The notes beneath the pieces were generated by a model. It was not told the DNA's origin and did no database searches. It saw only the letters and a program-made list of their open reading frames with translations. DNA of 9,470 nucleotides from contig DOZZ01000279.1 of NCBI GenBank assembly GCA_003517725.1, forward strand, positions 26,035 through 35,504. The letters are read 5' to 3'. How positions within the stretch are numbered: position 1 is the stretch's first letter; every line of letters starts with the position of its first letter. Positions 1-6,155 of this stretch are shown here, piece by piece. The DNA is from Bryobacterales bacterium. Lineage in GTDB: Bacteria; Acidobacteriota; Terriglobia; Bryobacterales; Bryobacteraceae. A program made the position numbers and the translations under genes.

Positions 1-99
1 GCGGTGGAGTCGATACCGGAGCTGCGCGAACTGCCGGAAGGCGTGGTGCGGAAACTGTTCGGCGGTCTTGACTACGCGATCGTGGCGCGCAAGCTTTAG
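1..99 (+). CDS. 3' end of an unidentified protein (partial)
   Basis: An open frame enters from the left edge in frame 1 and ends at TAG (97-99), giving 32 residues that finish GGLDYAIVARKL. The codons look coding (G/C-rich third positions, no rare codons) and the frame ends exactly against the stop of the convergent thioesterase gene, which supports it as a real gene end. The tail weakly resembles C-termini of some class I methyltransferases, but that is only an impression and I do not assign a function. The start lies outside the window. Confidence 0.55.
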   Translation, partial: AVESIPELRELPEGVVRKLFGGLDYAIVARKL

Positions 100-485
100 C
101 TCTTCGCCCGCAGCTTCTCCGCGAAGCGCTCCACGTGAATGATGAAGCGCTGGTGGCTACCCTCGCCGATCTTGCCGTGCTGATGGAAAGCCGACACACG
201 GAAGTTGACCCGCCGATTCTCCACGCTTTCGATCTCGGAACGGAACGTCACCTCCGAACCCATGGGCGCGGCGCCCAGATGCGCGACATTCACGATGGTG
301 CCGACCGTATCGAAGCCGGGGTCCAGCATCGGCAGCACCAGGTTGCGGCTGGTGCGCTCCATGTAGCCGATCATGTGCGGCGTCGAGAGCACGCGCGCGC
401 CCTCCAGGCCCAGAAAACGGATGGCATTCTCGTCGTCGACGCGCACCACTTCCTCGCGTTGCGCGCCGATCTGGATCTCCGGCAT
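96..485 (-). CDS. FlK-like hot-dog-fold acyl-CoA thioesterase
   Basis: This 129-residue protein matches the fluoroacetyl-CoA thioesterase (FlK)-like branch of the hot-dog superfamily, which hydrolyses short acyl-CoA thioesters in the cytoplasm. The signature is VLSTPHMIGYMERTS followed by TVGTIVNVAHLGAAP. Thr35, Glu43 and His69 fall at the spacing of the FlK triad Thr42/Glu50/His76 (as I recall its numbering), each shifted by seven, so the catalytic set looks intact. The N-terminal segment where FlK carries its Phe lid is different, so fluoroacetyl-CoA specificity should not be assumed; many homologues are general thioesterases. The start ATG lies two bases after the TGA of the Tat isomerase gene, with only a weak GAGG nearby, which suggests translational coupling. 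The TAA stop overlaps the TAG of the convergent left-edge gene. Confidence 0.85.
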   Translation of the reverse strand: MPEIQIGAQREEVVRVDDENAIRFLGLEGARVLSTPHMIGYMERTSRNLVLPMLDPGFDTVGTIVNVAHLGAAPMGSEVTFRSEIESVENRRVNFRVSAFHQHGKIGEGSHQRFIIHVERFAEKLRAKS

Positions 486-487
486 CC

Positions 488-1327
488 TCAGGCCTTAGTC
501 ATGCCGGCAATCACGCCGCGCATGTAGGCAAACGATTCAGTCATGCCAGGCAGAGGATTGTCGGCGTTAATCTCGTATTCAAGCGACACCACGCCGGGGT
601 ATTTCATTTTGACCAATTGTCGGAAAATCGCCGCCACCGGCATGATGCCCTGGCCCACGTTGACCTGAATCGCGTGCGGTTCGAAGGTCTTCAGATCTTT
701 TATGTGGATCTCGAACAACCGCGTGCCGGCCTCAGCCAGTGACTCGACGGGATCTTTTCCGGCTCTCGCCGTGTGGCCCAGATCGCAGCAGAGGCCTACC
801 CGCCGGTCCATGTTCTTGATCGCCGCGAGCACGCTTTGCGGCGTCGGGAAATGCTTGTCCTCGGGGCCGTGGTTGTGGATCGCGACCTTGATGTTGTACT
901 CCTTCACCAGCTTTTCGATCTTCGGCAGCGTCTCGTGGGTAGGCGCAATGATCATCATTGGGAAGCCGCAGGCTTTGGCGTAGTCGAAATAACGGCGGAG
1001 GTCGGCCTCGTCATCCTTCTGCAGTGAAATGTTGCCGCCCCCGATGACGGTCAGGCCAGCGGCGTCGAGCTCCTTGCGCCCTTCGGCTAGTTGCGCCGGA
1101 GAGTCTTTGTAGGGAAGGTGAAATTCCTTGATGTCCACATACTTGACGCCGAGCTGCTTGAGCATCTCGATGGTCTTGTCGCGCGGAAATTTACGGAACG
1201 AATAGGTGGCGACGCTCAGGCGGATGGGCGCGCTGTCCGCGTGGGGGTCATGCTGCCCCTTCAAGGAGCCGGCAGCGGCGGCCGCCACGCTGCCCAGTAA
1301 GAACCTGCGACGGTCGAATGCAGTCAT
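488..1327 (-). CDS. Tat-exported sugar phosphate isomerase/epimerase-like TIM barrel
   Basis: The 279-residue protein belongs to the xylose-isomerase-like TIM-barrel family (AP endonuclease 2 / IolE / tagatose-epimerase type), whose members are usually divalent-metal isomerases or epimerases acting on sugars or polyols. Motifs in order are VDIKEFH (64-70), IHNHG (150-154), CDLGH (181-185), HIKD (208-211) and SLEYE (248-252); these supply the usual His, Asp and Glu metal and catalytic ligands. The N-terminus MTAFDRRRFLLGS plus an Ala-rich stretch is a twin-arginine signal, so export in folded form is expected. I chose the ATG at 1327 rather than the longer frame from 1375 because it has AAAGGA nine bases upstream (1337-1342) and places the Tat motif at the N-terminus. 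Substrate unknown. Family members in Acidobacteria and Planctomycetes are often secreted, probably for carbohydrate catabolism (inference). Confidence 0.85.
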   Translation of the reverse strand: MTAFDRRRFLLGSVAAAAAGSLKGQHDPHADSAPIRLSVATYSFRKFPRDKTIEMLKQLGVKYVDIKEFHLPYKDSPAQLAEGRKELDAAGLTVIGGGNISLQKDDEADLRRYFDYAKACGFPMMIIAPTHETLPKIEKLVKEYNIKVAIHNHGPEDKHFPTPQSVLAAIKNMDRRVGLCCDLGHTARAGKDPVESLAEAGTRLFEIHIKDLKTFEPHAIQVNVGQGIMPVAAIFRQLVKMKYPGVVSLEYEINADNPLPGMTESFAYMRGVIAGMTKA

Positions 1328-1336
1328 TTTGAAAAT

Positions 1337-1342
1337 TCCTTT
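1337..1342 (-). promoter_or_regulatory. Shine-Dalgarno that decides the isomerase start
   Basis: On the minus strand this reads AAAGGA, nine bases before the ATG at 1327-1325. It is one of the clearer ribosome binding sites in the window and argues against the upstream in-frame ATG at 1375. Confidence 0.6.
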
Positions 1343-1389
1343 CAACAAACTCTTGATGATATAGGATACGGGCAAGCCTGGGAGACAAC

Positions 1390-1743
1390 ATGAGCAACAT
1401 CGCGCAGGACCGCCGCATCGACTATATCGAATTTCCGGCCACCGACATTGCCCGGACCAAGGAGTTTTACTCGAGCGTCTTCGGCTGGACGTTTGAAGAC
1501 TGGGGACCCGATTATGTCAGCTTCCATGACGGGCGTCTCTCGGGAGGCTTTTTCCTGGTGAAGCAGATGCAGGGCTTCGGGCCGCTGGTGGTGGTCTACT
1601 CGACCAACATCGCGGCCATGGAGGTGAAGATCGTGGAGGCCGGTGGCGCCATCATCAAGCCCGTTTTCAGCTTTCCGGGCGGCCGGCGTTTCCACTTCAC
1701 AGACCCCAACGGCAATGCGCTGGCCGTGTGGACTGACCTGTAA
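1390..1743 (+). CDS. VOC-family (glyoxalase/bleomycin-resistance fold) protein
   Basis: A 117-residue single-domain vicinal oxygen chelate protein. The N-terminal half has RIDYIEFPATDIARTKEFYS and VFGWTFEDWGPDY, the usual first beta-alpha-beta-beta-beta module of the family; the C-terminal half ends FHFTDPNGNALAVWTDL, the classic VOC closing motif. Small VOC proteins of this type include lyases, dioxygenase-like enzymes and antibiotic-binding proteins, and the sequence does not say which this is. The ATG has GGAG (1381-1384) five bases upstream. The gene diverges from the Tat isomerase across about 62 bp and precedes the STAS gene by 22 bp, so it is probably co-transcribed with it. Confidence 0.85.
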   Translation: MSNIAQDRRIDYIEFPATDIARTKEFYSSVFGWTFEDWGPDYVSFHDGRLSGGFFLVKQMQGFGPLVVVYSTNIAAMEVKIVEAGGAIIKPVFSFPGGRRFHFTDPNGNALAVWTDL

Positions 1744-1753
1744 ACAACTACGC

Positions 1754-1759
1754 TACTAT
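1754..1759 (+). promoter_or_regulatory. Possible -10 box placing a leaderless start at the STAS gene
   Basis: TACTAT fits TANNNT and ends six bases before the STAS ATG, so transcription would begin at or next to the A of the start codon. No proper Shine-Dalgarno precedes that ATG (only GGG touching it). A CTGACC at 1733-1738 could act as a poor -35 with a short 15-bp spacer. The gene may instead be read from the VOC promoter. Confidence 0.3.
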
Positions 1760-1765
1760 TACGGG

Positions 1766-2176
1766 ATGGGTTTGGACGTCAATCAGCGCGAGCGCGAAGG
1801 CATTGTCATCTTCGATATGAAGGGCCGCGTCACGCTGGGTCAGGAATCCTCTACGCTGCGGGACATGGTGGAGCGCCTGGATGGACAGTCGAAAAACCGG
1901 CTCATCCTGAACATGGCGCAGGTGGATTACGTGGACAGTTCGGGGTTGGGCACGCTGGTGATGGTGTCGTCCAATTTGAAGAAACGCGGCGGCGCGGTTA
2001 AGCTGCTGAGCCTGAACCGGCGCAACGTGGAACTGCTGGTAATGACCAAACTCGCGACCATCTTCGAGATTTTCGCCGACGAGCAAGACGCCATCAACAG
2101 CTTCTTTCCCGACCGCGAGCTGAAGCAGTTCGACCTGCTGAACTTCGTGCGCCAACTGAAGGAAGAAGAGCAGTAA
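1766..2176 (+). CDS. STAS-domain protein, anti-sigma factor antagonist-like
   Basis: The 136-residue protein is a single STAS domain with a short acidic, helical tail. GIVIFDMKGRVTLGQ (12-26) is the opening beta strands, and VDYVDSSGLGTLV (53-65) is the hallmark loop. The Asp57-Ser58-Ser59-Gly60 run aligns with the phosphorylated Ser58 region of Bacillus SpoIIAA, so regulation by a serine kinase/phosphatase pair is expected. Such proteins release sigma factors by binding the anti-sigma kinase, or act in stressosome-like switches. No RsbW/SpoIIAB-type kinase or sigma factor gene lies in the window, so the partner is encoded elsewhere. ATG 1766 is preferred over the in-frame ATG at 1643, which would overlap the VOC gene and add non-STAS sequence. 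Confidence 0.88.
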   Translation: MGLDVNQREREGIVIFDMKGRVTLGQESSTLRDMVERLDGQSKNRLILNMAQVDYVDSSGLGTLVMVSSNLKKRGGAVKLLSLNRRNVELLVMTKLATIFEIFADEQDAINSFFPDRELKQFDLLNFVRQLKEEEQ

Positions 2177-2276
2177 CCCGCCTGAAGTAGTCCTTTCGAC
2201 AGAGCTGTCGGTAGTCTGATCACTTTTGCGGGCCTCGAAAAGTGCTCTGGCTACTTTTGCTACTTTTGCTCCGCGC
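2177..2276. other. Convergent intergenic gap with small inverted repeats
   Basis: This 100-bp gap separates the 3' ends of the STAS gene (+) and the exchanger gene (-). It holds an inverted repeat CGACAG-AG-CTGTCG (2197-2210) flanked on both sides by GTAGTC (2187-2192 and 2211-2216), and a second one, CACTTTT / AAAAGTG (2221-2227 and 2238-2244) around a 10-base loop. Neither is followed by a clear T-run in either direction. They could be weak bidirectional terminators, but this is not certain. Confidence 0.4.
2250..2270. repeat. Short 9-bp tandem repeat
   Basis: GCTACTTTT occurs twice in tandem, followed by a partial GCT (2.3 copies). The same ACTTTTG core appears once more at 2222-2228 within the neighbouring inverted repeat. 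It lies just beyond the exchanger stop codon. Confidence 0.7.
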
Positions 2277-3497
2277 CTAGCGGCGCGCTACCTGGCGCCA
2301 TGTTTCGGCGAAACTGATGAACGCAGCGGGCTGCCGCCGGCCCAGCGCTATACGCACCACCTCAACCGCGGACCACGCCAGGTAAATCGAGGTCACGGCC
2401 CAGTGCACCTCCGTCGCTATCGCCTCCGGCGCGATCGAGCAGCCGAATTGCACGCCCCAAAGGGCGAACAGCACCGCCGCCTCCCACCAGACCAGTTCCA
2501 TCGAGATCAGGAACAGCGCTCCCAATAACGCCTGGCCCAAGGTCATGAGCAGTTCTAAACTTTGCTGCTGGTCGAATTCGAGCCCGGAGGCGTGCCCGCG
2601 GCTGATCGACAATACCGCCGGCAGCATGGCGGCCAGCAGCGTCCACTGGTTGATGTTGCTCGAGACCATGTTCATGAGCGCCATCGACGCGCCGTCGGGA
2701 GTGCGCGCCCACTTCAGCGCCGACACCTTTTCCGGAAATTCCGAGACGAATGGCGCGATCCACTTGATGGCCACGAAGGATGAGAACCCGAAGCGCAGGG
2801 CCAGCGACAGCACGCTTTCGAGAAACGGCGCGGCCAGCACGTAAATCAAGCCGCCGCCCGCCGCGAACAGGGCCGTGATGCCCGCGATCCGCAGGGGTTT
2901 CGAGGCCGTTACGACGGCGCGCGGAATGGGCGGCAGGTCTTCGATTTCTTCCTGGCCCCGGGCCGGCAACTTGCCCAATAGCCAGAGATAGCCCCCGTAG
3001 AGAGCCGTGAGAAACAGCGAATCGATCACGTGCAGCGAGCCCTTGGCCCATATCAGGAAGCCATACAGCAGGCACGCCAGCAGGCCGATTACCTGCACGC
3101 CGTGTTCCTGACCCAGGCGAATGCGGCGCAGGGGCCGGCCCTCGCCCCGATGCTTGTGCGCGGCCGCGGCGTAAATCATGGGCCAGCCAAGCCCGGTGAG
3201 TAACTGCAGCGCGCCGGCCAGGTTCGACAGCAGCAGATCGGTGCGCTGGCGCCATGCCAACACGGCCTCCACGGCGAACTCCGGCATGGTCTGAAGCCAC
3301 GCCAGAATGGCCAGCGCGAAGCCCTGCGCCATGAAGAATTGCGCCGACTCCGCGCCCCAGGCGATCATCATGGCGGCCGCCAGCATCAGCGGCGCGGTCC
3401 ATAGAATCGACAGCGGATTGGTGACGGCAGGAACCGCCACGCCCACCAGCATCACCGCGGCAAGCGCCGGTAGCGAACCGGCCGCGCGCAATTTCAT
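2277..3497 (-). CDS. CaCA-superfamily Na+/Ca2+-type cation exchanger
   Basis: A 406-residue polytopic inner-membrane protein with many hydrophobic segments and the two alpha repeats of the sodium/calcium exchanger family, which trade Ca2+ or a related cation against Na+ or H+. Repeat 1 spans roughly residues 66-107 (MPEFAVEAVLAW, with Pro72-Glu73, then LLLSNLAGALQLL). Repeat 2 spans roughly 248-290 (APFVSEFPEKVSAL, then MALMNMVSSNINQWTLL). The acidic residues Glu73 and Glu253/Glu256 and the SN/SSN helices are where ions bind in the family. The repeats are divergent from canonical GNxxGSN forms, so the ion cannot be named. A polar, acidic loop (about 178-190) separates the halves. The start overlaps the nadB stop as ATGA, so the gene is translationally coupled to nadB. 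Confidence 0.85.
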   Translation of the reverse strand: MKLRAAGSLPALAAVMLVGVAVPAVTNPLSILWTAPLMLAAAMMIAWGAESAQFFMAQGFALAILAWLQTMPEFAVEAVLAWRQRTDLLLSNLAGALQLLTGLGWPMIYAAAAHKHRGEGRPLRRIRLGQEHGVQVIGLLACLLYGFLIWAKGSLHVIDSLFLTALYGGYLWLLGKLPARGQEEIEDLPPIPRAVVTASKPLRIAGITALFAAGGGLIYVLAAPFLESVLSLALRFGFSSFVAIKWIAPFVSEFPEKVSALKWARTPDGASMALMNMVSSNINQWTLLAAMLPAVLSISRGHASGLEFDQQQSLELLMTLGQALLGALFLISMELVWWEAAVLFALWGVQFGCSIAPEAIATEVHWAVTSIYLAWSAVEVVRIALGRRQPAAFISFAETWRQVARR

Positions 3498-5017
3498 AGC
3501 GAGGACAATTGCCCCGGCCGGATCACCGACGGCCGCTGGAAGGCTTCGCTCTTGTGCGGGAAATCAGTCCGATAGTGCGCACCGCGGCTCTCTTCACGGT
3601 CGAGCGCGCAGCGGGCGATCAGCGCCGCCACGCAATGAATGTTGCGGCGATCGTAGTCGGCCAGCCGCGCGCCGGGGTTGGTCTCCATCGCATAGGAAGC
3701 CAGTTGCGTCACGGCTTCAGTCAGCCCCTGGCGATCGCGCGCGATGCCGCAACGGTCCCACGCCAGTTGCCGCAGCTCTGCCTCCGGCACATGCGGGAAA
3801 GTCCGCTCGGGCGACGTGTCGGCCTTGACCGCATGAGCCGCGGCGGAGCGCATGGCCCGCCCGGCGCGCGCACCAAACACCACGCCTTCGAGCAGCGAAT
3901 TGCTGGCCAGACGGTTCGCCCCGTGCACGCCGGTGCAGGCCACTTCGCCCGCCGCGAACAGGCCGCCAAGCGAGGTGCATCCATCCAGATCGGTGCGCAC
4001 CCCGCCCATGGCGTAATGCGCGGCCGGATGCACCGGCGCGGGCTGGGTGGCCAGGTCGATGCCGTAGCGCAGGCATGTTTCGTAGACGCGCGGGAAACGA
4101 TTCCGCGTAAACTCGGCGGGCCGCGCGGTCAGGTCCAGGAACATGTGGGGCGCGCCGGTGCGGCGCATCTCGGACACGATGGCGCGCGAGACCACGTCTC
4201 GCGGCGCCAGGTCGCCCATTTCGTGGTAACGCGGCATGAAGCGCTCGCCCGCGGCATTTTTCAGCACGGCGCCTTCGCCGCGCAGGGCTTCGGACAGCAG
4301 AAAACGGGGTGCACCGTCCACGTGAAGGGCTGTCGGATGGAACTGCACGAATTCGATGTTGCTGATCTCGGCTCCGGCGCGGCACGCCATGGCCACGCCG
4401 TCGCCGGTGGCGACATCCGGATTAGTGGTTTCTTTGAACACGCGACCCAGGCCGCCGGTGGCCAGCAGAACGCCTCGCGCGCGCACCGGAATCAGCGCGC
4501 CGACCTGTTCATCGAAGACCAGCGCGCCGGTGACCCGCCCGTCTTCCATCAACAGATCCACGGTAGCGGCGTAGCTCTGGAACGTCACGCCGTCGAGCGA
4601 AGCCGCCTTGCGCTGCAGGGTGCGCGCGATTTCGCGGCCCGTGGAGTCGCCGTGGGCGTGCAGCACGCGGTTGCGGCTGTGCGCGCCTTCGCGCGTGAAC
4701 GCCAGCCGCACGCCTTCGCGATCGAACTGCACGCCCCACTCGATCAGTTCCTGAATGGCCTCGGGGCCCTCTTCCACCAGCGTGCGCACAGCCTCGGGAT
4801 CGCACAGCCCGTCGCCCGCGTAGAGCGTGTCCTGCTCATGCAGCTCCACTTCATCGTCATCGCTCAGCGCCACCGCGATGCCGCCCTGCGCATACTCGGA
4901 GTTCGATTCGCGCAGGGTGTCCTTGGCGACCACCAGCACCGTGCCTGCCGCCGCAAGTTCAATCGCGGCGCGCAAGCCGGCCACGCCCGCGCCAATCACT
5001 AAGAAGTCGGGATGCAT
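3494..5017 (-). CDS. nadB: L-aspartate oxidase
   Basis: NadB is the FAD enzyme that oxidises L-aspartate to iminoaspartate, the first step of de novo NAD synthesis, before NadA makes quinolinate. The 507-residue protein begins with the dinucleotide fold VIGAGVAGLRAAIEL (7-21), then SEYAQGGIAVAL. It keeps the residues matching the E. coli active site: Glu110 in TREGAHSRNR, His227 in FVQFHPTAL, Arg273 in APRDVVSR, His334 in AAHYAMGGV and Arg369 in GANRLASNS. The conserved His and Arg separate it from a generic fumarate reductase flavoprotein. It is slightly shorter than E. coli NadB (about 540), mainly at the C-terminus. nadA and nadC are not nearby. The gene diverges from aroB across 64 bp, and its stop overlaps the exchanger start. 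Confidence 0.96.
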   Translation of the reverse strand: MHPDFLVIGAGVAGLRAAIELAAAGTVLVVAKDTLRESNSEYAQGGIAVALSDDDEVELHEQDTLYAGDGLCDPEAVRTLVEEGPEAIQELIEWGVQFDREGVRLAFTREGAHSRNRVLHAHGDSTGREIARTLQRKAASLDGVTFQSYAATVDLLMEDGRVTGALVFDEQVGALIPVRARGVLLATGGLGRVFKETTNPDVATGDGVAMACRAGAEISNIEFVQFHPTALHVDGAPRFLLSEALRGEGAVLKNAAGERFMPRYHEMGDLAPRDVVSRAIVSEMRRTGAPHMFLDLTARPAEFTRNRFPRVYETCLRYGIDLATQPAPVHPAAHYAMGGVRTDLDGCTSLGGLFAAGEVACTGVHGANRLASNSLLEGVVFGARAGRAMRSAAAHAVKADTSPERTFPHVPEAELRQLAWDRCGIARDRQGLTEAVTQLASYAMETNPGARLADYDRRNIHCVAALIARCALDREESRGAHYRTDFPHKSEAFQRPSVIRPGQLSSL

Positions 5018-5028
5018 TACTCATTGCG

Positions 5029-5037
5029 ATTCTAACA
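5029..5037 (-). promoter_or_regulatory. Possible extended -10 promoter for nadB
   Basis: The minus strand reads TGTTAGAAT, fitting TGn-TANNNT with TAGAAT matching five of six consensus bases. It ends 11 bases before the nadB ATG, so the leader would be only a few bases long. No well-placed -35 is seen: TTGAAA lies 21 bases upstream, too far for a normal spacer. Confidence 0.35.
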
Positions 5038-5081
5038 GCAGCGCAAAAGGCGTGTTTTCAAGCGCGTGGTACAAGAAAAGC

Positions 5082-6155
5082 ATGCCCGCTTTCCGTGTTG
5101 CGACCGCCGCGCGCAGCTACGACGCCATCGTCGAGAACGGCATTGCCCGGCGCGCCGCCGCATATCTTCCAGCCGGTGCCGGGAAGCTGTTTGTGGTCTC
5201 GACGGAAGACGTGTTTCAGCACGTTGGCGGCGCTATGCGCGAGGCGCTGCACACGGTCCCGCACGAACTATTGACGCTTCCCGGCGGTGAAGACACCAAG
5301 CGCCTGGCCCCGCTCGAAGCGCTCGCCGAGAAAATGGTCGCTCTCGGCGCCGACCGCACCAGCGTGATCCTGGCTTTCGGCGGCGGCATCGTTACGGACA
5401 TGGCTGGCTTTCTGGCCGCCATCTTCATGCGCGGCATACCGGTGCTGCAGATTCCCACCACGCTGCTGGCGCAGGTGGACGCGGCCATCGGCGGCAAGAC
5501 GGGCGTCAATCTGGCGTGCGGCAAGAATCTGATCGGCAGCTTCCACCAGCCGCTGGCCGTGTTGATCGACCCGGAGCTGCTGGCCACCCTGCCGCCGCGG
5601 GAATATCGCGCGGGACTCTATGAAGTCATCAAATCCGCCGTAATCGCGAGCCCCGCGTTGTTCGATCTGCTCGAAGCCCAGCGCGAAGCCGTGCTGCAAC
5701 AGCACGGCGCGACGGTGGAATGGATGATCGCCGAGTGCGTACGAATCAAAGTGGAAGTAGTCTCGGCCGACGAACGCGAGATGGGCTTGCGTAAGATCCT
5801 GAATTTCGGCCATACCGTGGGCCACGCGCTCGAAGCCGAGACCGCGTATCGCCGCTTCCTGCATGGCGAGGCCGTGGCCTTCGGCATGCTCGCGGCGACG
5901 CGCCTGGCACAACTGACCGGCTACGTGTCGCCGCCCGCGGCCTCCAGGATTGAAACACTGGTGCGCGCTTACGGACCCATTCCCGATACGGCGGCCATCG
6001 ATCCGGCCGCGCTGCAGAAGCGCCTGGTCAGCGACAAGAAGACGCGACAGGGCCATGTGCATTTCGTGCTGCCGACGGCTATTGGCGCAACGCAAATTGT
6101 GGCCGATGTCGAGCCCGCCCTGGTGCGCCAGGCCATCGAGTACGCGCTGCAATGA
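5082..6155 (+). CDS. aroB: 3-dehydroquinate synthase
   Basis: AroB converts DAHP to 3-dehydroquinate, the second step of the shikimate pathway, using NAD+ and a divalent metal. The 357-residue length is typical. Visible signatures are PGGEDTK (67-73) and the glycine-rich AFGGGIVTDMAGF (98-110) for NAD binding, then IPTTLLAQVDAAIGGKTGVN (124-143), GKNLIGSFHQP (147-157), and the metal ligands Glu181 (YEVIKSAVI), His244 (NFGHTVGHALE) and His261 (LHGEAVAFGM). The conserved lysine-containing SDKK sits at 317-320. The ATG at 5082 is preferred over the longer in-frame extension from 4827, which would lie inside nadB; only a weak GAAAAG precedes it. The stop TGA overlaps the ubiE start as ATGA, so the two genes form a coupled operon. 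Confidence 0.97.
   Translation: MPAFRVATAARSYDAIVENGIARRAAAYLPAGAGKLFVVSTEDVFQHVGGAMREALHTVPHELLTLPGGEDTKRLAPLEALAEKMVALGADRTSVILAFGGGIVTDMAGFLAAIFMRGIPVLQIPTTLLAQVDAAIGGKTGVNLACGKNLIGSFHQPLAVLIDPELLATLPPREYRAGLYEVIKSAVIASPALFDLLEAQREAVLQQHGATVEWMIAECVRIKVEVVSADEREMGLRKILNFGHTVGHALEAETAYRRFLHGEAVAFGMLAATRLAQLTGYVSPPAASRIETLVRAYGPIPDTAAIDPAALQKRLVSDKKTRQGHVHFVLPTAIGATQIVADVEPALVRQAIEYALQ

Noticed and set aside
1328..1375. A 16-residue N-terminal extension of the Tat isomerase from the ATG at 1375
   Set aside because: It would bury the Tat motif inside the protein; the ATG at 1327 has a good ribosome binding site and the right signal layout.
1328..1389. Promoter elements in the isomerase/VOC divergent spacer
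   Set aside because: TATAGG and several TTG/TTC hexamers are present, but no -35/-10 pair with acceptable spacing stood out on either strand.
1643..1765. A 41-codon upstream extension of the STAS protein
   Set aside because: It overlaps the VOC gene in another frame and adds sequence unrelated to the STAS fold.
2362..3402. A 346-codon - strand frame overlapping the exchanger
   Set aside because: It is an alternate frame of the same strand, Arg/Gly/Ala-rich with no recognisable domain, while the exchanger frame has clear alpha repeats and membrane segments.
3509..5002. A 497-codon open frame on the + strand opposite nadB
   Set aside because: It mirrors nadB almost end to end, is rich in His, Arg, Gln and Ala as expected of an antisense frame in high-GC DNA, and shows no family motif. 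nadB on the other strand is unmistakable.
4827..5081. An 85-codon upstream extension of AroB
   Set aside because: It lies inside nadB, is Ser-rich and unlike AroB; the family sequence begins at MPAFRVATAARSYD.
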